Positions 35,881 to 44,330 of a stretch of DNA of 64,000 nucleotides are shown here, in pieces. Where the stretch lies: contig JAHBTW010000001.1 in the NCBI GenBank assembly GCA_019638385.1, forward strand, positions 496,001 through 560,000, in the 5' to 3' direction. The notes below the pieces were generated by a model. It saw nothing but the letters and a program-made list of their open reading frames with translations, had not been told where the DNA came from and ran no database searches. The first letter of the stretch is position 1. Each line of letters opens with the position of its first letter. The position numbers were made by a program, and so were the translations under genes. The stretch comes from Saprospiraceae bacterium. GTDB lineage: Bacteria; Bacteroidota; Bacteroidia; Chitinophagales; Saprospiraceae.

Positions 35881-36654
35881 TCACCGCCTCCGCGTCACAA
35901 TCAAAATCAAATTCAGAGCGGCCGTGCCGGCGCCGAGCCAGGGCAGTACTTTGGTGAATTGTTCGGTTACCGTGGCCGCTTTTTGTTTGATGGGTTTCAC
36001 ATAAATAACATCGTTGGGCCGCAGGTAAAAATAGGGGGAGCGAAATATTTCGCGCGATTGAACATTGACGTACCCGAAAGAGCGCAAGCCGTTTTCTTCC
36101 CGAATGATGAGGATATCGTTGCGATCGGCGTAGTTGGTCAGGTCGCCGGCCATGCCGAGGGCTTCCAGTACGGTGATTTTTTCCTCTGCGAAGGTGAAAG
36201 TGGTGGGGTTTTTCACTTCGCCCAAAACGGTGAACCGGAATTGCGTAAAGCGAATATTGACAATAGGCGCTTTAAAAAAGGGCAATAGCCGGGTGCGGAT
36301 GCTGTCGCGCGCTTCGGGTACGCTTAGGCCGGCCACCTGCAAGGCCCCGACAAAAGGCATTTCTATAAATCCATTGTCGTCCACCAGATAATTGGCCGAG
36401 GTAGCTCGGCCGGGCGCGCCGCCGGTGGCAGAGGCGGGGAGTTCAAACGCCAGTACAGCGTCTTGCTCGGTCGTGTGGATGGTGATGAGCAGCGCATCGT
36501 CGGGCTGAATGCGCAATACCGGCAGCGCCCCGATGCTGTCGGGTTGGGACGAAAATTCCGGCCCCTGATTGAAGTTGACCAGAGCGGCATGCTTCAGGCA
36601 GGAAGAGAAAAGCATAGGGAGGGCTGCCAAAAATAAGAGCAATCGTAGGTTCAT
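35881..36654 (-). CDS. wza: Outer-membrane polysaccharide export lipoprotein (Wza-like, SLBB)
   Basis: 257 residues. The N-terminus is a lipoprotein signal ending LFSSC. RIQPDDALLITIHTTEQDAV near residue 50 begins the poly_export domain; NYLVDDNGFIEMPFVGALQVAGLSVPEARDSI and VNIRFTQFRFTVLGEVKNPTTF lead into an SLBB domain. A hydrophobic helix (FTKVLPWLGAGTAALNLILIV) closes the protein. It forms the outer-membrane exit pore in partnership with Wzc, encoded 69 bp downstream. Confidence 0.92.
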   Translation of the reverse strand: MNLRLLLFLAALPMLFSSCLKHAALVNFNQGPEFSSQPDSIGALPVLRIQPDDALLITIHTTEQDAVLAFELPASATGGAPGRATSANYLVDDNGFIEMPFVGALQVAGLSVPEARDSIRTRLLPFFKAPIVNIRFTQFRFTVLGEVKNPTTFTFAEEKITVLEALGMAGDLTNYADRNDILIIREENGLRSFGYVNVQSREIFRSPYFYLRPNDVIYVKPIKQKAATVTEQFTKVLPWLGAGTAALNLILIVTRRR

Positions 36655-36665
36655 TGTGCGCTGTG

Positions 36666-37421
36666 TTAAGCCTGTACCGCTACCGGTTCGGTCAGAGTAG
36701 CATTGGCAAATTCATATTGGGTCAATAATTTCATCAGGCTTTTATCCGAGGCCAACTCGCGGAGCGCTTCGGCGTGGCGCGCGTGGTGCAAGTCGGTGCC
36801 GAGGAAGTTGATCATATTGTTTTTCAACAGTTTGAGCGCAGCTTCCCGCACGGGTTTGCCATAGTACCCGGTCACGGAGAGGAGGTTGAGTTGAAACTCG
36901 CAGCCGTAGTCTTTCAGACGGGTGTATTGCCGGAAGTCCTGTTTCAAAAAAAGATACCGCTCCGGATGTGCCAGCACCGGCCGGTAACCTTTGGTTTGTA
37001 ATCGGAACAGATCGTTGAACAGATTCGGCGGCGCATTCAGTGTGGACATTTCCACCAGCACGCGGTTGCCCGGCAGGGTGAGCAGTTGGTCGTGTTCCAC
37101 TAAGGCGTTGAAATGCTCGTCTATAAAATACTCGGCGGCGGCCTCTAATTCCATATCAATACCCGCTGCCGATACGGCGACGCGCAGGGCGGCGAGTCCG
37201 TCCAGAATATCTTTGGGCGTATTGGGGTAGAGATCGGCCATGACGTGCGGCGTAGTGATGACGTGCCGATAGCCCAAATCGTACAGCGTCTGCACCAAAC
37301 GCAGCGCGTCGTCCATCGTTTTAGCGCCGTCGTCAATGCCGGGAATGAGATGGCTGTGCAGGTCGGTGTGCAGGAAGGAGAAGTCGGAAGCGATCTGCTT
37401 TTTTCGGAAGAGGTTGAGCAT
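36666..37421 (-). CDS. CpsB/CapC/YwqE-type PHP-fold tyrosine phosphatase
   Basis: 251 residues. HTDLHSHLIPGIDDGAKTMDDAL near residue 20 is the first metal-binding motif, VITTPHVMADLYPN the second, ELEAAAEYFIDEHF the third and LGTDLHHARH near 215 the last, all typical of manganese-dependent PHP phosphatases. It dephosphorylates the Tyr cluster of the BY-kinase; gene order cpsB-wza-wzc supports this. Confidence 0.92.
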   Translation of the reverse strand: MLNLFRKKQIASDFSFLHTDLHSHLIPGIDDGAKTMDDALRLVQTLYDLGYRHVITTPHVMADLYPNTPKDILDGLAALRVAVSAAGIDMELEAAAEYFIDEHFNALVEHDQLLTLPGNRVLVEMSTLNAPPNLFNDLFRLQTKGYRPVLAHPERYLFLKQDFRQYTRLKDYGCEFQLNLLSVTGYYGKPVREAALKLLKNNMINFLGTDLHHARHAEALRELASDKSLMKLLTQYEFANATLTEPVAVQA

Positions 37422-37486
37422 GGGTAGTTGTTTGTTGCGGGTTGGCTGTACGGTGCCAATTGGCGTAGAGCGGATAGAAGCTAGAG

Positions 37487-37506
37487 AGACAACGCATGCG
37501 TTGTCT
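37487..37506. repeat. 20-bp perfect palindrome
   Basis: AGACAACGCATGCGTTGTCT is fully self-complementary. It lies in the 88-bp gap between the GNAT stop and the CpsB start, only 4 bp 3' of the GNAT gene, so it could act as a processing/termination hairpin, an operator, or be a dispersed palindromic repeat. Confidence 0.85.
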
Positions 37507-37509
37507 GTA

Positions 37510-38037
37510 CTATATGGAGCGATGTATTCTAAAAATATTCACCGGCATCCCTTTAAAGGTAGTGGTTTTATCGAGTTGCATCCCGTTTTTTCGGGCCACC
37601 ATTTCCGATTGGATATTTTCGATGTGGATGATGGAAATAATGGATTCGGCAAAATTATTTTCAAAAGCAAACTCCTTGCATTTGCGGGCCGCTTCGGTGG
37701 CATAGCCCTGGTTCCAATAGGCCGGAATGATGGTGTAGCCAATTTCTAATTCCAGAATGTCGTCCACTTCCTGCACGAGCAGGCCGCATTGGCCCACTAT
37801 TTTTCCACTGGATTTATCCACGAGTACGTTGGTGCCGCCCAGATCGTTTTGGTAGCGGTTTTCTACCCGCTGAAACCAGGTTTCGCAGCGCGCTTCGGCA
37901 GAGGTAATGCCCGTCATGCCGAGGAACCTTTCTGTGTCGGGGTTTTCCATAGCAGGAAGCCATTCAGCAAAATCATCCCGGTGCTGCGGCCTGAATATCA
38001 GGCGCTCCGTTTCCTGGCCGGTGAGAAGGTATTTCAT
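37510..38037 (-). CDS. GNAT acetyltransferase (RimJ/RimL-like)
   Basis: 175 residues. ETERLIFRPQHRDDFAEWLPAMENPD is the usual N-terminus of RimJ-like enzymes, YTIIPAYWNQGYATEAARKCKEFAFEN near residue 105 the acetyl-CoA-binding segment and NIQSEMVARKNGMQL the C-terminal motif. It overlaps the MNT gene by 4 bp. It probably acetylates a protein or small molecule and has no evident link to the polymer. Confidence 0.87.
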   Translation of the reverse strand: MKYLLTGQETERLIFRPQHRDDFAEWLPAMENPDTERFLGMTGITSAEARCETWFQRVENRYQNDLGGTNVLVDKSSGKIVGQCGLLVQEVDDILELEIGYTIIPAYWNQGYATEAARKCKEFAFENNFAESIISIIHIENIQSEMVARKNGMQLDKTTTFKGMPVNIFRIHRSI

Positions 38038-38366
38038 GGTGTTGTGATTGGTAAAGATGTTTTTCGGAAATAAATCGGTACTCCTACATTTTCTATATGG
38101 CGAACAAATGCAGGATCGGATATTTTTTCAAAAATGACGAGATCAAATTTATAAGGCAACAATAAGTCGTCCAACTGCCATTCAATTTCATGCAGCATAC
38201 TGATATTCAAGTGGCTGCCTTTGAGCGCAATATCTATATCAGAGGCCGGCTTGTATGTGCCTTTGGCCCTTGAGCCAAATAAAACAGCCTGCTCAATGTG
38301 CTCCGCCTTTTGAAATACAGCAAAAATTTGCGCCCATTCCGATTGAGTAAGCCCGTAATCGTTCAT
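38034..38366 (-). CDS. MNT-domain nucleotidyltransferase (antitoxin of HEPN/MNT pair)
   Basis: 110 residues. VLFGSRAKGTYKPASDIDIALKG near residue 30 is the GSX10DxD nucleotidyltransferase motif; DLVIFEKISDPAFVRHIENVGVPIY follows. In MntA/HepT systems this enzyme AMPylates the HEPN toxin to silence it. It overlaps the HEPN gene (ATGA), the expected two-gene arrangement. Confidence 0.9.
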   Translation of the reverse strand: MNDYGLTQSEWAQIFAVFQKAEHIEQAVLFGSRAKGTYKPASDIDIALKGSHLNISMLHEIEWQLDDLLLPYKFDLVIFEKISDPAFVRHIENVGVPIYFRKTSLPITTP

Positions 38367-38848
38367 GATTCAAAAATATCAAGCTTTTTTCCACTTCTTT
38401 TTTCTTCCATTATGGATTCAAAATCTAAAAATGCAGAAAAATATTGTTGCAGAATTTTCACATAAATGTCGTCGGCAACCTCTTTGTTGTAAGTATGAGT
38501 AGTCAAATTCCTGCTTTTAATCATCTCCATCCATACATGAGCGTCCTTGATTAAATTCATCTGGAACGCTTCCCGTGTTGCATCTCTCGAACCTCCAATA
38601 TTTTGAATGCCCTGATACGCTGCATAATCTTTCATTGTATTCCATGCAAGTTCATGCGTATATTCAAAGCGTTGGATCAATCCTTCTTTTATCATTTCAT
38701 TCAAAACAGCATCAAGCGTTTCAGCTTCAGCCTCCGCATCTTCATCGGGAAGAAGATCGTGACGAATGTATTCTACCGACTGCTTCAGTTTTTCCAACGC
38801 CTTTACATAATTGGAAAAACGCTGTTGCCACCTGATTTCCTGACTCAT
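38363..38848 (-). CDS. HEPN-domain protein (HI0074/HepT-like toxin)
   Basis: 161 residues, largely helical. RNLTTHTY near residue 117 is an exact RX4HXY motif, the RNase active site and AMPylation-target Tyr of HepT toxins. EYTHELAWNTMKDYAAYQGIQNIGGSRDATREAF upstream of it marks the HI0074 subgroup. With the overlapping MNT gene it forms a toxin-antitoxin pair placed between the epimerase and the GNAT gene of the capsule operon. Confidence 0.9.
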   Translation of the reverse strand: MSQEIRWQQRFSNYVKALEKLKQSVEYIRHDLLPDEDAEAEAETLDAVLNEMIKEGLIQRFEYTHELAWNTMKDYAAYQGIQNIGGSRDATREAFQMNLIKDAHVWMEMIKSRNLTTHTYNKEVADDIYVKILQQYFSAFLDFESIMEEKRSGKKLDIFES

Positions 38849-38867
38849 TTCATTGCACTTTTTTCAC

Positions 38868-39956
38868 TCATATTGTATCCAAAATCAGCCTGTTTTGCCC
38901 TCTGCCCTCTGCATAATACCCCAAATACCACGCTATAAATCGCTCAATCCCGATACTCACCGGCGTTTCCGGCTTATAGCCGAGGTTCTTGACGAGATCG
39001 CTCACATCGGCAGAAGTGGCGGGCACATCGCCGGGTTGTATGGGTTGGAAATCCATTTGCGCCGTTTTGCCGAGCGCCTTTTCAATGGCCGCAATGAAGT
39101 CTAAGAGGCGCACGGGGTTTTGATTGCCGATATTATACACCTTGTACGGCGCCGGACTGCTCGCCGGGTCGGGGCGCAGGCCGTCCCAGCCGGAATTGCC
39201 TGCCGGCGGATGGTCAATGACGCGCACGACTCCTTCCACTATGTCGTCTATGTAAGTAAAATCGCGCACCATGTCGCCGTGATTGAACACCTGAATCGGC
39301 TCGCCGGCAAGAATGGCTTTGGTAAAGAGAAACAGCGCCATATCGGGGCGGCCCCAGGGGCCATATACCGTGAAGAACCGCAGCCCGGTAGTGGGCAGGC
39401 CGAACAAATGGCTGTAAGTGTGCGCCATGAGTTCGTTGCTCTTTTTGGAGGCCGCGTACAGCGATACCGGATGGTCCACATTGTCGCCGGTAGAAAAAGG
39501 CATCTGCTCGTTGAGGCCATACACACTCGAACTGCTCGCATACGCCAGATGCCTCACGCCGCTGTGGCGACAAGCCTCCAGGATGTTGGCAAACCCCACG
39601 ATGTTGCTGTCAATATACGCCTTGGGATTGATGATACTGTACCGCACGCCCGCCTGCGCGGCGAGGTTGCACGCCGCATCAAAGCCCTCTTTTTCAGATA
39701 ATTGTAGCAACTGTTCCGCATCTTCCAATCTCATTTGCACAAAGCGATAGTTGGGGTGCAGCGTACTTTGCACGAGCTTGCCGTAAGATATTTCACCTTT
39801 GTTAATGCCCGCATAAGCCAGTCGGTCGTATTTCAAGTTGACGTCGTAGTAGTCGTTGAGTACGTCAAGGCCGACGACTTCATCTCCTCGAGCCAGAAGC
39901 CGGTTCACTAAGTGAAAGCCGATAAACCCGGCTGCGCCGGTGATGAGTGTTTTCAT
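38868..39956 (-). CDS. NAD-dependent UDP-glucuronate 4-epimerase-like protein
   Basis: 362 residues, extended SDR. ITGAAGFIGFHLVNRLLARG is the NAD motif, DVLNDYYDVNLKYDRL is characteristic of the CapI/LspL group, YASSSSVYG and YAASKKSNELMAHTYSH hold the Ser and YxxxK, and VRDFTYIDDIVEGV follows. It would interconvert UDP-GlcA and UDP-GalA. The last ~14 residues (after WYLGYYA) come from a short repeat (AGAGGGC twice) and probably extend the normal C-terminus. Confidence 0.9.
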   Translation of the reverse strand: MKTLITGAAGFIGFHLVNRLLARGDEVVGLDVLNDYYDVNLKYDRLAYAGINKGEISYGKLVQSTLHPNYRFVQMRLEDAEQLLQLSEKEGFDAACNLAAQAGVRYSIINPKAYIDSNIVGFANILEACRHSGVRHLAYASSSSVYGLNEQMPFSTGDNVDHPVSLYAASKKSNELMAHTYSHLFGLPTTGLRFFTVYGPWGRPDMALFLFTKAILAGEPIQVFNHGDMVRDFTYIDDIVEGVVRVIDHPPAGNSGWDGLRPDPASSPAPYKVYNIGNQNPVRLLDFIAAIEKALGKTAQMDFQPIQPGDVPATSADVSDLVKNLGYKPETPVSIGIERFIAWYLGYYAEGRGQNRLILDTI

Positions 39957-39960
39957 TTGA

Positions 39961-40007
39961 GTATGCGGTTGCGGTGTGCAGTATGCGGTACAGTACGCAG
40001 TATGCGG
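39961..40007. repeat. Heptamer-like array 3' of the four-helix-bundle gene
   Basis: GTATGCG-type units (GTATGCG, GTGTGCA, GTATGCG, GTACAGTACGCA, GTATGCG) fill the gap between the epimerase start and the stop codon at 40014. The period is mostly 7 bp with slips. Confidence 0.8.
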
Positions 40008-40013
40008 AGTGGA

Positions 40014-40382
40014 TTACTTTTTCACGCCGAATTTCTCTGGGTTGCGAATCATGAAGCCGATTAAATTTCCAACCGAGCGATTTTTTTCCGTCAGTAGCTC
40101 GTATGTGTTTTTATTGAAATATTCGCATTCAAGCGCAAAATCCAACCAGACCAAGGTTTCGGCATTTTCCGCGTCGCTATCTGACAATTTGCTCGCAAAA
40201 TGAGCAGGATATTGCCGTTTACGGTAAGCTTCGGCTATGTTCGCACAAACGGACCGGGAACTGCGACGTATTTGATCTGTCAGCGAATAAGTTTCTTCTT
40301 TAAGGAATCCCTTACTCTCTTTAAAAATGTCCATAGCCAATTCGAAGCCAAGCTTATACGCGTGTAGGTCTTTGAAGTCCAT
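40014..40382 (-). CDS. Four-helix-bundle protein (23S rRNA-intervening-sequence family)
   Basis: 122 residues beginning MDFKDLHAYKLGFELAMDIF; SLTDQIRRSSRSVCANIAEAYRKR near residue 35-58 is the diagnostic core, and GNLIGFMIRNPEKF closes the protein. Family members occur inside 23S rRNA genes of some bacteria but, as here, also stand alone; their function is unknown. Heptamer repeat arrays lie on both sides. Confidence 0.93.
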   Translation of the reverse strand: MDFKDLHAYKLGFELAMDIFKESKGFLKEETYSLTDQIRRSSRSVCANIAEAYRKRQYPAHFASKLSDSDAENAETLVWLDFALECEYFNKNTYELLTEKNRSVGNLIGFMIRNPEKFGVKK

Positions 40383-40410
40383 TTTTATCTATTTTTAGGT
40401 GAAATAATAT

Positions 40411-40508
40411 CGCCTACCGCCCACCGCCTACCGCCCACTGCCTACCGCCTACCGACACACCGCCTACCGCCTACCGCCCACCACCTACCGACGTACCGCT
40501 CACCGCCC
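40411..40508. repeat. Degenerate heptamer array 3' of the WbpB-like gene
   Basis: About 13 units of CGCCTAC/CGCCCAC with variants TGCCTAC, CACCTAC and CGACGTA and two 1-bp slips. It reaches and overlaps the stop codon of the oxidoreductase gene (40500-40502). Confidence 0.92.
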
Positions 40509-41462
40509 AAAAGGATGCCCCGCCAACGGCAACGCCGCCAACGGATGATAATCGCCCGACAGCCCCACTGGAGCAGCTTTGCGAATCTCGTGTACGGTTT
40601 GAATGGCAATACCCGCCTCTTCGAGGCCGAAGCCCTTCCCGCCCAGAATATCTTGATAGCTCATGGTATGCAGGTCGGCGAAGCCTTCGCTGAACTCCAA
40701 TTCTTTCTCATCCACGGTGATGGAGCGGAAGGTACGACTGCCTTTGGCTTGCACCTCTTCCGGCAAAGTGTCGGCATTGATACTCAAAAACCAGCGCACG
40801 CGGGCGCGTTCGAGTTCGAGGAAGCCGCAGGCCCGGTCGTGGGTGTGTAAGTGAACGGTATTCTCTTGCACCGGCCCGAAAACCCATTGCAGCATATCAA
40901 AAAAATGGATGCCGATATTGGTAGCGATGCCGCCCGATTTGCTCAGGTCGCCTTTCCAGGAGGTGTAGTACCACTTGCCGCGCGAGGTGATGTAGGTCAG
41001 ATTTACTTCGTGTTTGTCGTTTGCAGCGGTGGCGCGCACTGCTTCGCGCAGGGCAATGATGGCGGGGTGCAGGCGCAATTGCAGAATGGTATAAATTTTG
41101 CGGCCCGTTTCCTGTTCCATTTCGCGCAGGGCCTCCACGTTCCAGGGATTGAGCACTAAGGGTTTTTCACAAATCACATCGGCGCCCAGCCGGAGGCCGA
41201 AGCGGATGTGCGCATCGTGGAGGTAATTGGGCGAGCAAACCGCCACATAATCAATGTGTTGCCCGCTGCGCTTTACTTTTTCCAAGTGCCGGTCGAAACG
41301 CTCGAATTCCGTAAAGAAATCTGCCTGCGGAAAGTAACTGTCCATCACGCCGACCGAATCATTGGGGTCGTAAGCCGCCAATAATTCATGCCCCGTATCC
41401 CGGATGGCCCGCAGGTGCCGGGGCGCTACAAAGCCCGCCGCTCCGATCAATGCAAAGTTCAT
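40500..41462 (-). CDS. wbpB: Gfo/Idh/MocA oxidoreductase, WbpB/WlbA-like
   Basis: 320 residues. FALIGAAGFVAPRHLRAI is the characteristic WlbA/WbpB NAD motif; VCSPNYLHDAHIRFGLRLGADVICEKPLVL near residue 90-115 carries the EKP catalytic Lys, and GGIATNIGIHFFDML near 190 the Asp/His. WbpB oxidises the 3-hydroxyl of UDP-GlcNAcA to the 3-keto form, the substrate of a WbpE aminotransferase. Matching WbpA-, WbpD- and WbpE-like genes lie upstream in the same operon. Confidence 0.88.
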   Translation of the reverse strand: MNFALIGAAGFVAPRHLRAIRDTGHELLAAYDPNDSVGVMDSYFPQADFFTEFERFDRHLEKVKRSGQHIDYVAVCSPNYLHDAHIRFGLRLGADVICEKPLVLNPWNVEALREMEQETGRKIYTILQLRLHPAIIALREAVRATAANDKHEVNLTYITSRGKWYYTSWKGDLSKSGGIATNIGIHFFDMLQWVFGPVQENTVHLHTHDRACGFLELERARVRWFLSINADTLPEEVQAKGSRTFRSITVDEKELEFSEGFADLHTMSYQDILGGKGFGLEEAGIAIQTVHEIRKAAPVGLSGDYHPLAALPLAGHPFGR

Positions 41463-41468
41463 ATACGG

Positions 41469-43724
41469 CTATTCTCCGCCTTGCGGCTCTTCCTCTATGT
41501 ATGGAGTGAAATGCGGTTCTTTTTGCAGCCAAAGCCCTTTGGTGGCGGTCATGCCGCTGCGATCGGTTCCTTCTTCTGTGAATGCTTCCGGGTAAGTAGC
41601 CAGATAATCTGCTGAGCAGTCGCGGAAAGTGCAATTGACGAGCATAAAAGGTACGTATGCGTCATGGACCCTGAAAAACTCGTACGGCCCATATTCTTTG
41701 GGTGCTATATTATTGATAAACTGGACTTTATCAAGTTTCAGATCGAAAGTAGATTTGAGCTTGACCATGTGATCGCCCCGATTGTCTTTCATCGTGCAAC
41801 CCTCAATCCGTACGACGGAGCAGTTGACGAGGTCGAGAATGCCATAAGTACATTCGCGAATGACGGAATTGCGCAAGGTGAGGTAAGCGCAATTCGTTGC
41901 CTCTATGCCGAGCGTGCCGCTGCCGTAGAGGTCGCAGTTGTCAATGAGCAGATAGGTACAGTTTTGCGATTTGATGACCGCGCCTTCGCAGGCGCCCGGC
42001 TGCACCTGATGCCCGATGCTGAAATCGGTAAGGGAGGCGTTGAAGCAGTTGTCCAAAAAGAGCACCGGAATATAAGCGTGCGGAACGATCAGCTCTGCTT
42101 TTCCGGCATTCTGCGCCTTGATGTGCAGGTTGCGCGCATCGCGAATCAGGATGGTGCGGTCTTCCATTTCATATTCGGCGAAGTCATACACCGTTGCAAA
42201 ATCAGAACTGCCCTTCACTTTGCTGAGGTCGTACAGGCCGTTTTCGAGGGTGATTTCAACGTCGTTGCCGATGGCTTCGTACAGCGCCTGTACGTTACTT
42301 ACCGTCACTTTTTTCAGGGGGGGGTCTTTGGCATATACAGTGCCGTCGGGGCCGATATAGTTGTCGCGGCCGTTGATGTCGGTGGCCAAAGACAGTCCGA
42401 ATTCGTCGGGATACCCGCAGTACATCCAGTTTTTATCGGACAGTACTTTTCCTTCCGCATTAAAGAGGATTCCCTTGCCCGCTTTGGTAAGCACAAAACA
42501 ATGAATGGGCCGGTAGAGCGTGGCGGCGTATTCGTGGCCCTCGCCTCCGTTCACCGCCGGGTCGTATTCAAAAGGCAGGATCACCTTGCCCTTATCGTCA
42601 ATGAGTCCGTTTTTGCCATTTTTACCTGCCAGAAACCGGTCGGCGCGCAACACCTGAATATAATCGTATTCAAAGGGCAGAATGACCTCGCCGGTGGTGG
42701 TGATGATCCCCGTTTTTTGGTCTTCGCGGGTAGCAATAAGGTAGTTTTGCTCTAAGTACAAGTAAGTATATTCAAATGGCACGAGGGTTTCTCCGGTCTT
42801 GTCTATCAAACCCACCTTCTCATTTTTATAGGCAATGTAGGTGCCGCCCGGCCCCTCGCTGAGGCTCGAAAAGGTTGCGGGAATGACTATCTGCCCCTTT
42901 TCATCTATGACGCCGTATTCGTCTTCTCCTTTTTGCACCATATACCGGTCGGCGCTCATGCGGTACATAAAGGTATATTCAAAAGGCGTAATCGGGCTGC
43001 CATCCACCCGGATGAGACCGTAAGCAGTGCTGTCGGGCTGCGCCACGATCACACCTCCGACAGGGGAGGACAGATTTCCGTAGGTGGCAGGAATGACAAC
43101 GTTACCGGCTTTATCAATCAGGCCGGTGCTATACATGCCTTCCTGATATACTAAAATGTAGCCGGGGTCATTTTGAACCTGACCTTCAACCGACATCCAG
43201 AGCGGATCGGAATCGAAAGGCATCAGGGATTCAAGGGTTTTGATGACGCTGCCGTCGGGGCGAATGAGGGCGTATTGGCCGTCCTTCTTTACTGCCGAAT
43301 ATTCTCCTCTGAAATCAAAGGCATCTTCATACGTTGCTTCCAGAATTTCTTTGCCGTTTTCATCTAAGTAGCCCGCCAGTCCTTCGGCGTTGCGAAATAC
43401 GGCGCGGCCGTTACTGTAGTTGGAGATGTACAGGTATTTCGGCGTCACGAGCACTTTGCCTTCCGGCGATACCAATCCGGATAGCTCTCCTTCATACACC
43501 CGGCCATAGCCGTCGTTCATGAGGTAGGCGCTTTCATATTGGGCGGGCACGATCACTTTTCCACCGGGGTCGGAAAATCCCCAACGGTCGCCGTCGCGAA
43601 AAGGAACGATGCGCAGCGGTTTTTCGCTCGTGGCGGAAGCGCTTTTGTTGCAAAAACTGCCGGCGAACGCCAGCAACAGCAAACTCAAAGCAAAAAGGAG
43701 TTGTCTCATAAAGTTGTTTGGCAT
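41469..43724 (-). CDS. WG-repeat protein with C-terminal right-handed beta-helix
   Basis: 751 residues. A hydrophobic signal (RQLLFALSLLLLAFAGSFC) suggests export; the Cys is followed by NK but the -1 Phe makes a lipobox only marginal. Residues ~40-450 hold about ten WG-type repeats (e.g. RWGFSDPGGKVIVPAQYESA, KVGLIDKTGETLVPFEYTYL). Residues ~480-710 change to a NosD/pectate-lyase-like beta-helix (LEIT-like turns such as NCDLYGSGTLGIEATNCAYLTLRNSVI). Function unknown. Its place between wbpB- and wbpD-like genes suggests a surface or polymer-binding role (inference). Confidence 0.85.
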   Translation of the reverse strand: MPNNFMRQLLFALSLLLLAFAGSFCNKSASATSEKPLRIVPFRDGDRWGFSDPGGKVIVPAQYESAYLMNDGYGRVYEGELSGLVSPEGKVLVTPKYLYISNYSNGRAVFRNAEGLAGYLDENGKEILEATYEDAFDFRGEYSAVKKDGQYALIRPDGSVIKTLESLMPFDSDPLWMSVEGQVQNDPGYILVYQEGMYSTGLIDKAGNVVIPATYGNLSSPVGGVIVAQPDSTAYGLIRVDGSPITPFEYTFMYRMSADRYMVQKGEDEYGVIDEKGQIVIPATFSSLSEGPGGTYIAYKNEKVGLIDKTGETLVPFEYTYLYLEQNYLIATREDQKTGIITTTGEVILPFEYDYIQVLRADRFLAGKNGKNGLIDDKGKVILPFEYDPAVNGGEGHEYAATLYRPIHCFVLTKAGKGILFNAEGKVLSDKNWMYCGYPDEFGLSLATDINGRDNYIGPDGTVYAKDPPLKKVTVSNVQALYEAIGNDVEITLENGLYDLSKVKGSSDFATVYDFAEYEMEDRTILIRDARNLHIKAQNAGKAELIVPHAYIPVLFLDNCFNASLTDFSIGHQVQPGACEGAVIKSQNCTYLLIDNCDLYGSGTLGIEATNCAYLTLRNSVIRECTYGILDLVNCSVVRIEGCTMKDNRGDHMVKLKSTFDLKLDKVQFINNIAPKEYGPYEFFRVHDAYVPFMLVNCTFRDCSADYLATYPEAFTEEGTDRSGMTATKGLWLQKEPHFTPYIEEEPQGGE

Positions 43725-43760
43725 GGTATTGAGATAAGGAAAAGGTTTGACTTTAATTTT

Positions 43761-44330
43761 TTACCGCGTTACCGCGCCGTTTTTGAGCAGATAACGTTCT
43801 CCGCTGCCTTTGCAAACGGCCGTCCCGGTGGCATCAAACTCCAACCGCGCTCCGTAGGCGCTCATCCAGCCTGCTTGCCGCCCCGGATTCCCTACAATGA
43901 GCGCGTACGGCGGCACATCTTTGAGCACTACCGCCCCGGCGCCGATGAAGGCATACGCGCCGATTTGGATGCCGCACAGGATAGTGGCATTGGCGCCGAT
44001 GGTAGCGCCCCGGCCCACGAGCGTGCGCAGGTATTCGCCCTTGCGATTGACGGCGCTGCGCGGATTATATACATTTGTAAAAACCATAGAAGGCCCCAGA
44101 AATACATCGTCTTCGCAGACCACTCCTGAGTATATGGACACGTTGTTTTGCACCTTTACGTTATCGCCCAGCACGGCATCATCGGCTACAAACACGTTTT
44201 GCCCCAAACTGCATCCTTTGCCTATAATTGCTTTGGGCATCAGATGACAGAAATGCCATATTTTGCTCCCTTCCCCAATGGAGGCCCCGGGGTCAATAAT
44301 CGCCGTTTCGTGTGCGAAATACTTTGACAC
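43761..44330 (-). CDS. wbpD: Hexapeptide N-acetyltransferase, WbpD-like
   Basis: 189 residues from a GTG start (44330). [36 protein letters not shown] and [43 protein letters not shown] match the WbpD/WlbB family, which acetylates the 3-amino group of UDP-GlcNAc3NA using acetyl-CoA; HFCHLM and FTNVYNPR are family-specific. Preceded by a 187-bp structured gap after the UpxY gene. Confidence 0.9.
   Translation of the reverse strand: MSKYFAHETAIIDPGASIGEGSKIWHFCHLMPKAIIGKGCSLGQNVFVADDAVLGDNVKVQNNVSIYSGVVCEDDVFLGPSMVFTNVYNPRSAVNRKGEYLRTLVGRGATIGANATILCGIQIGAYAFIGAGAVVLKDVPPYALIVGNPGRQAGWMSAYGARLEFDATGTAVCKGSGERYLLKNGAVTR

Noticed and set aside
40014..40382. 23S rRNA gene around the intervening-sequence-type protein
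   Set aside because: No rRNA sequence flanks it; the family also occurs as free-standing genes.
41664..42755. Plus-strand open frame of ~360 codons opposite the WG-repeat gene
   Set aside because: Antisense shadow; the minus strand shows regular WG and beta-helix repeats.
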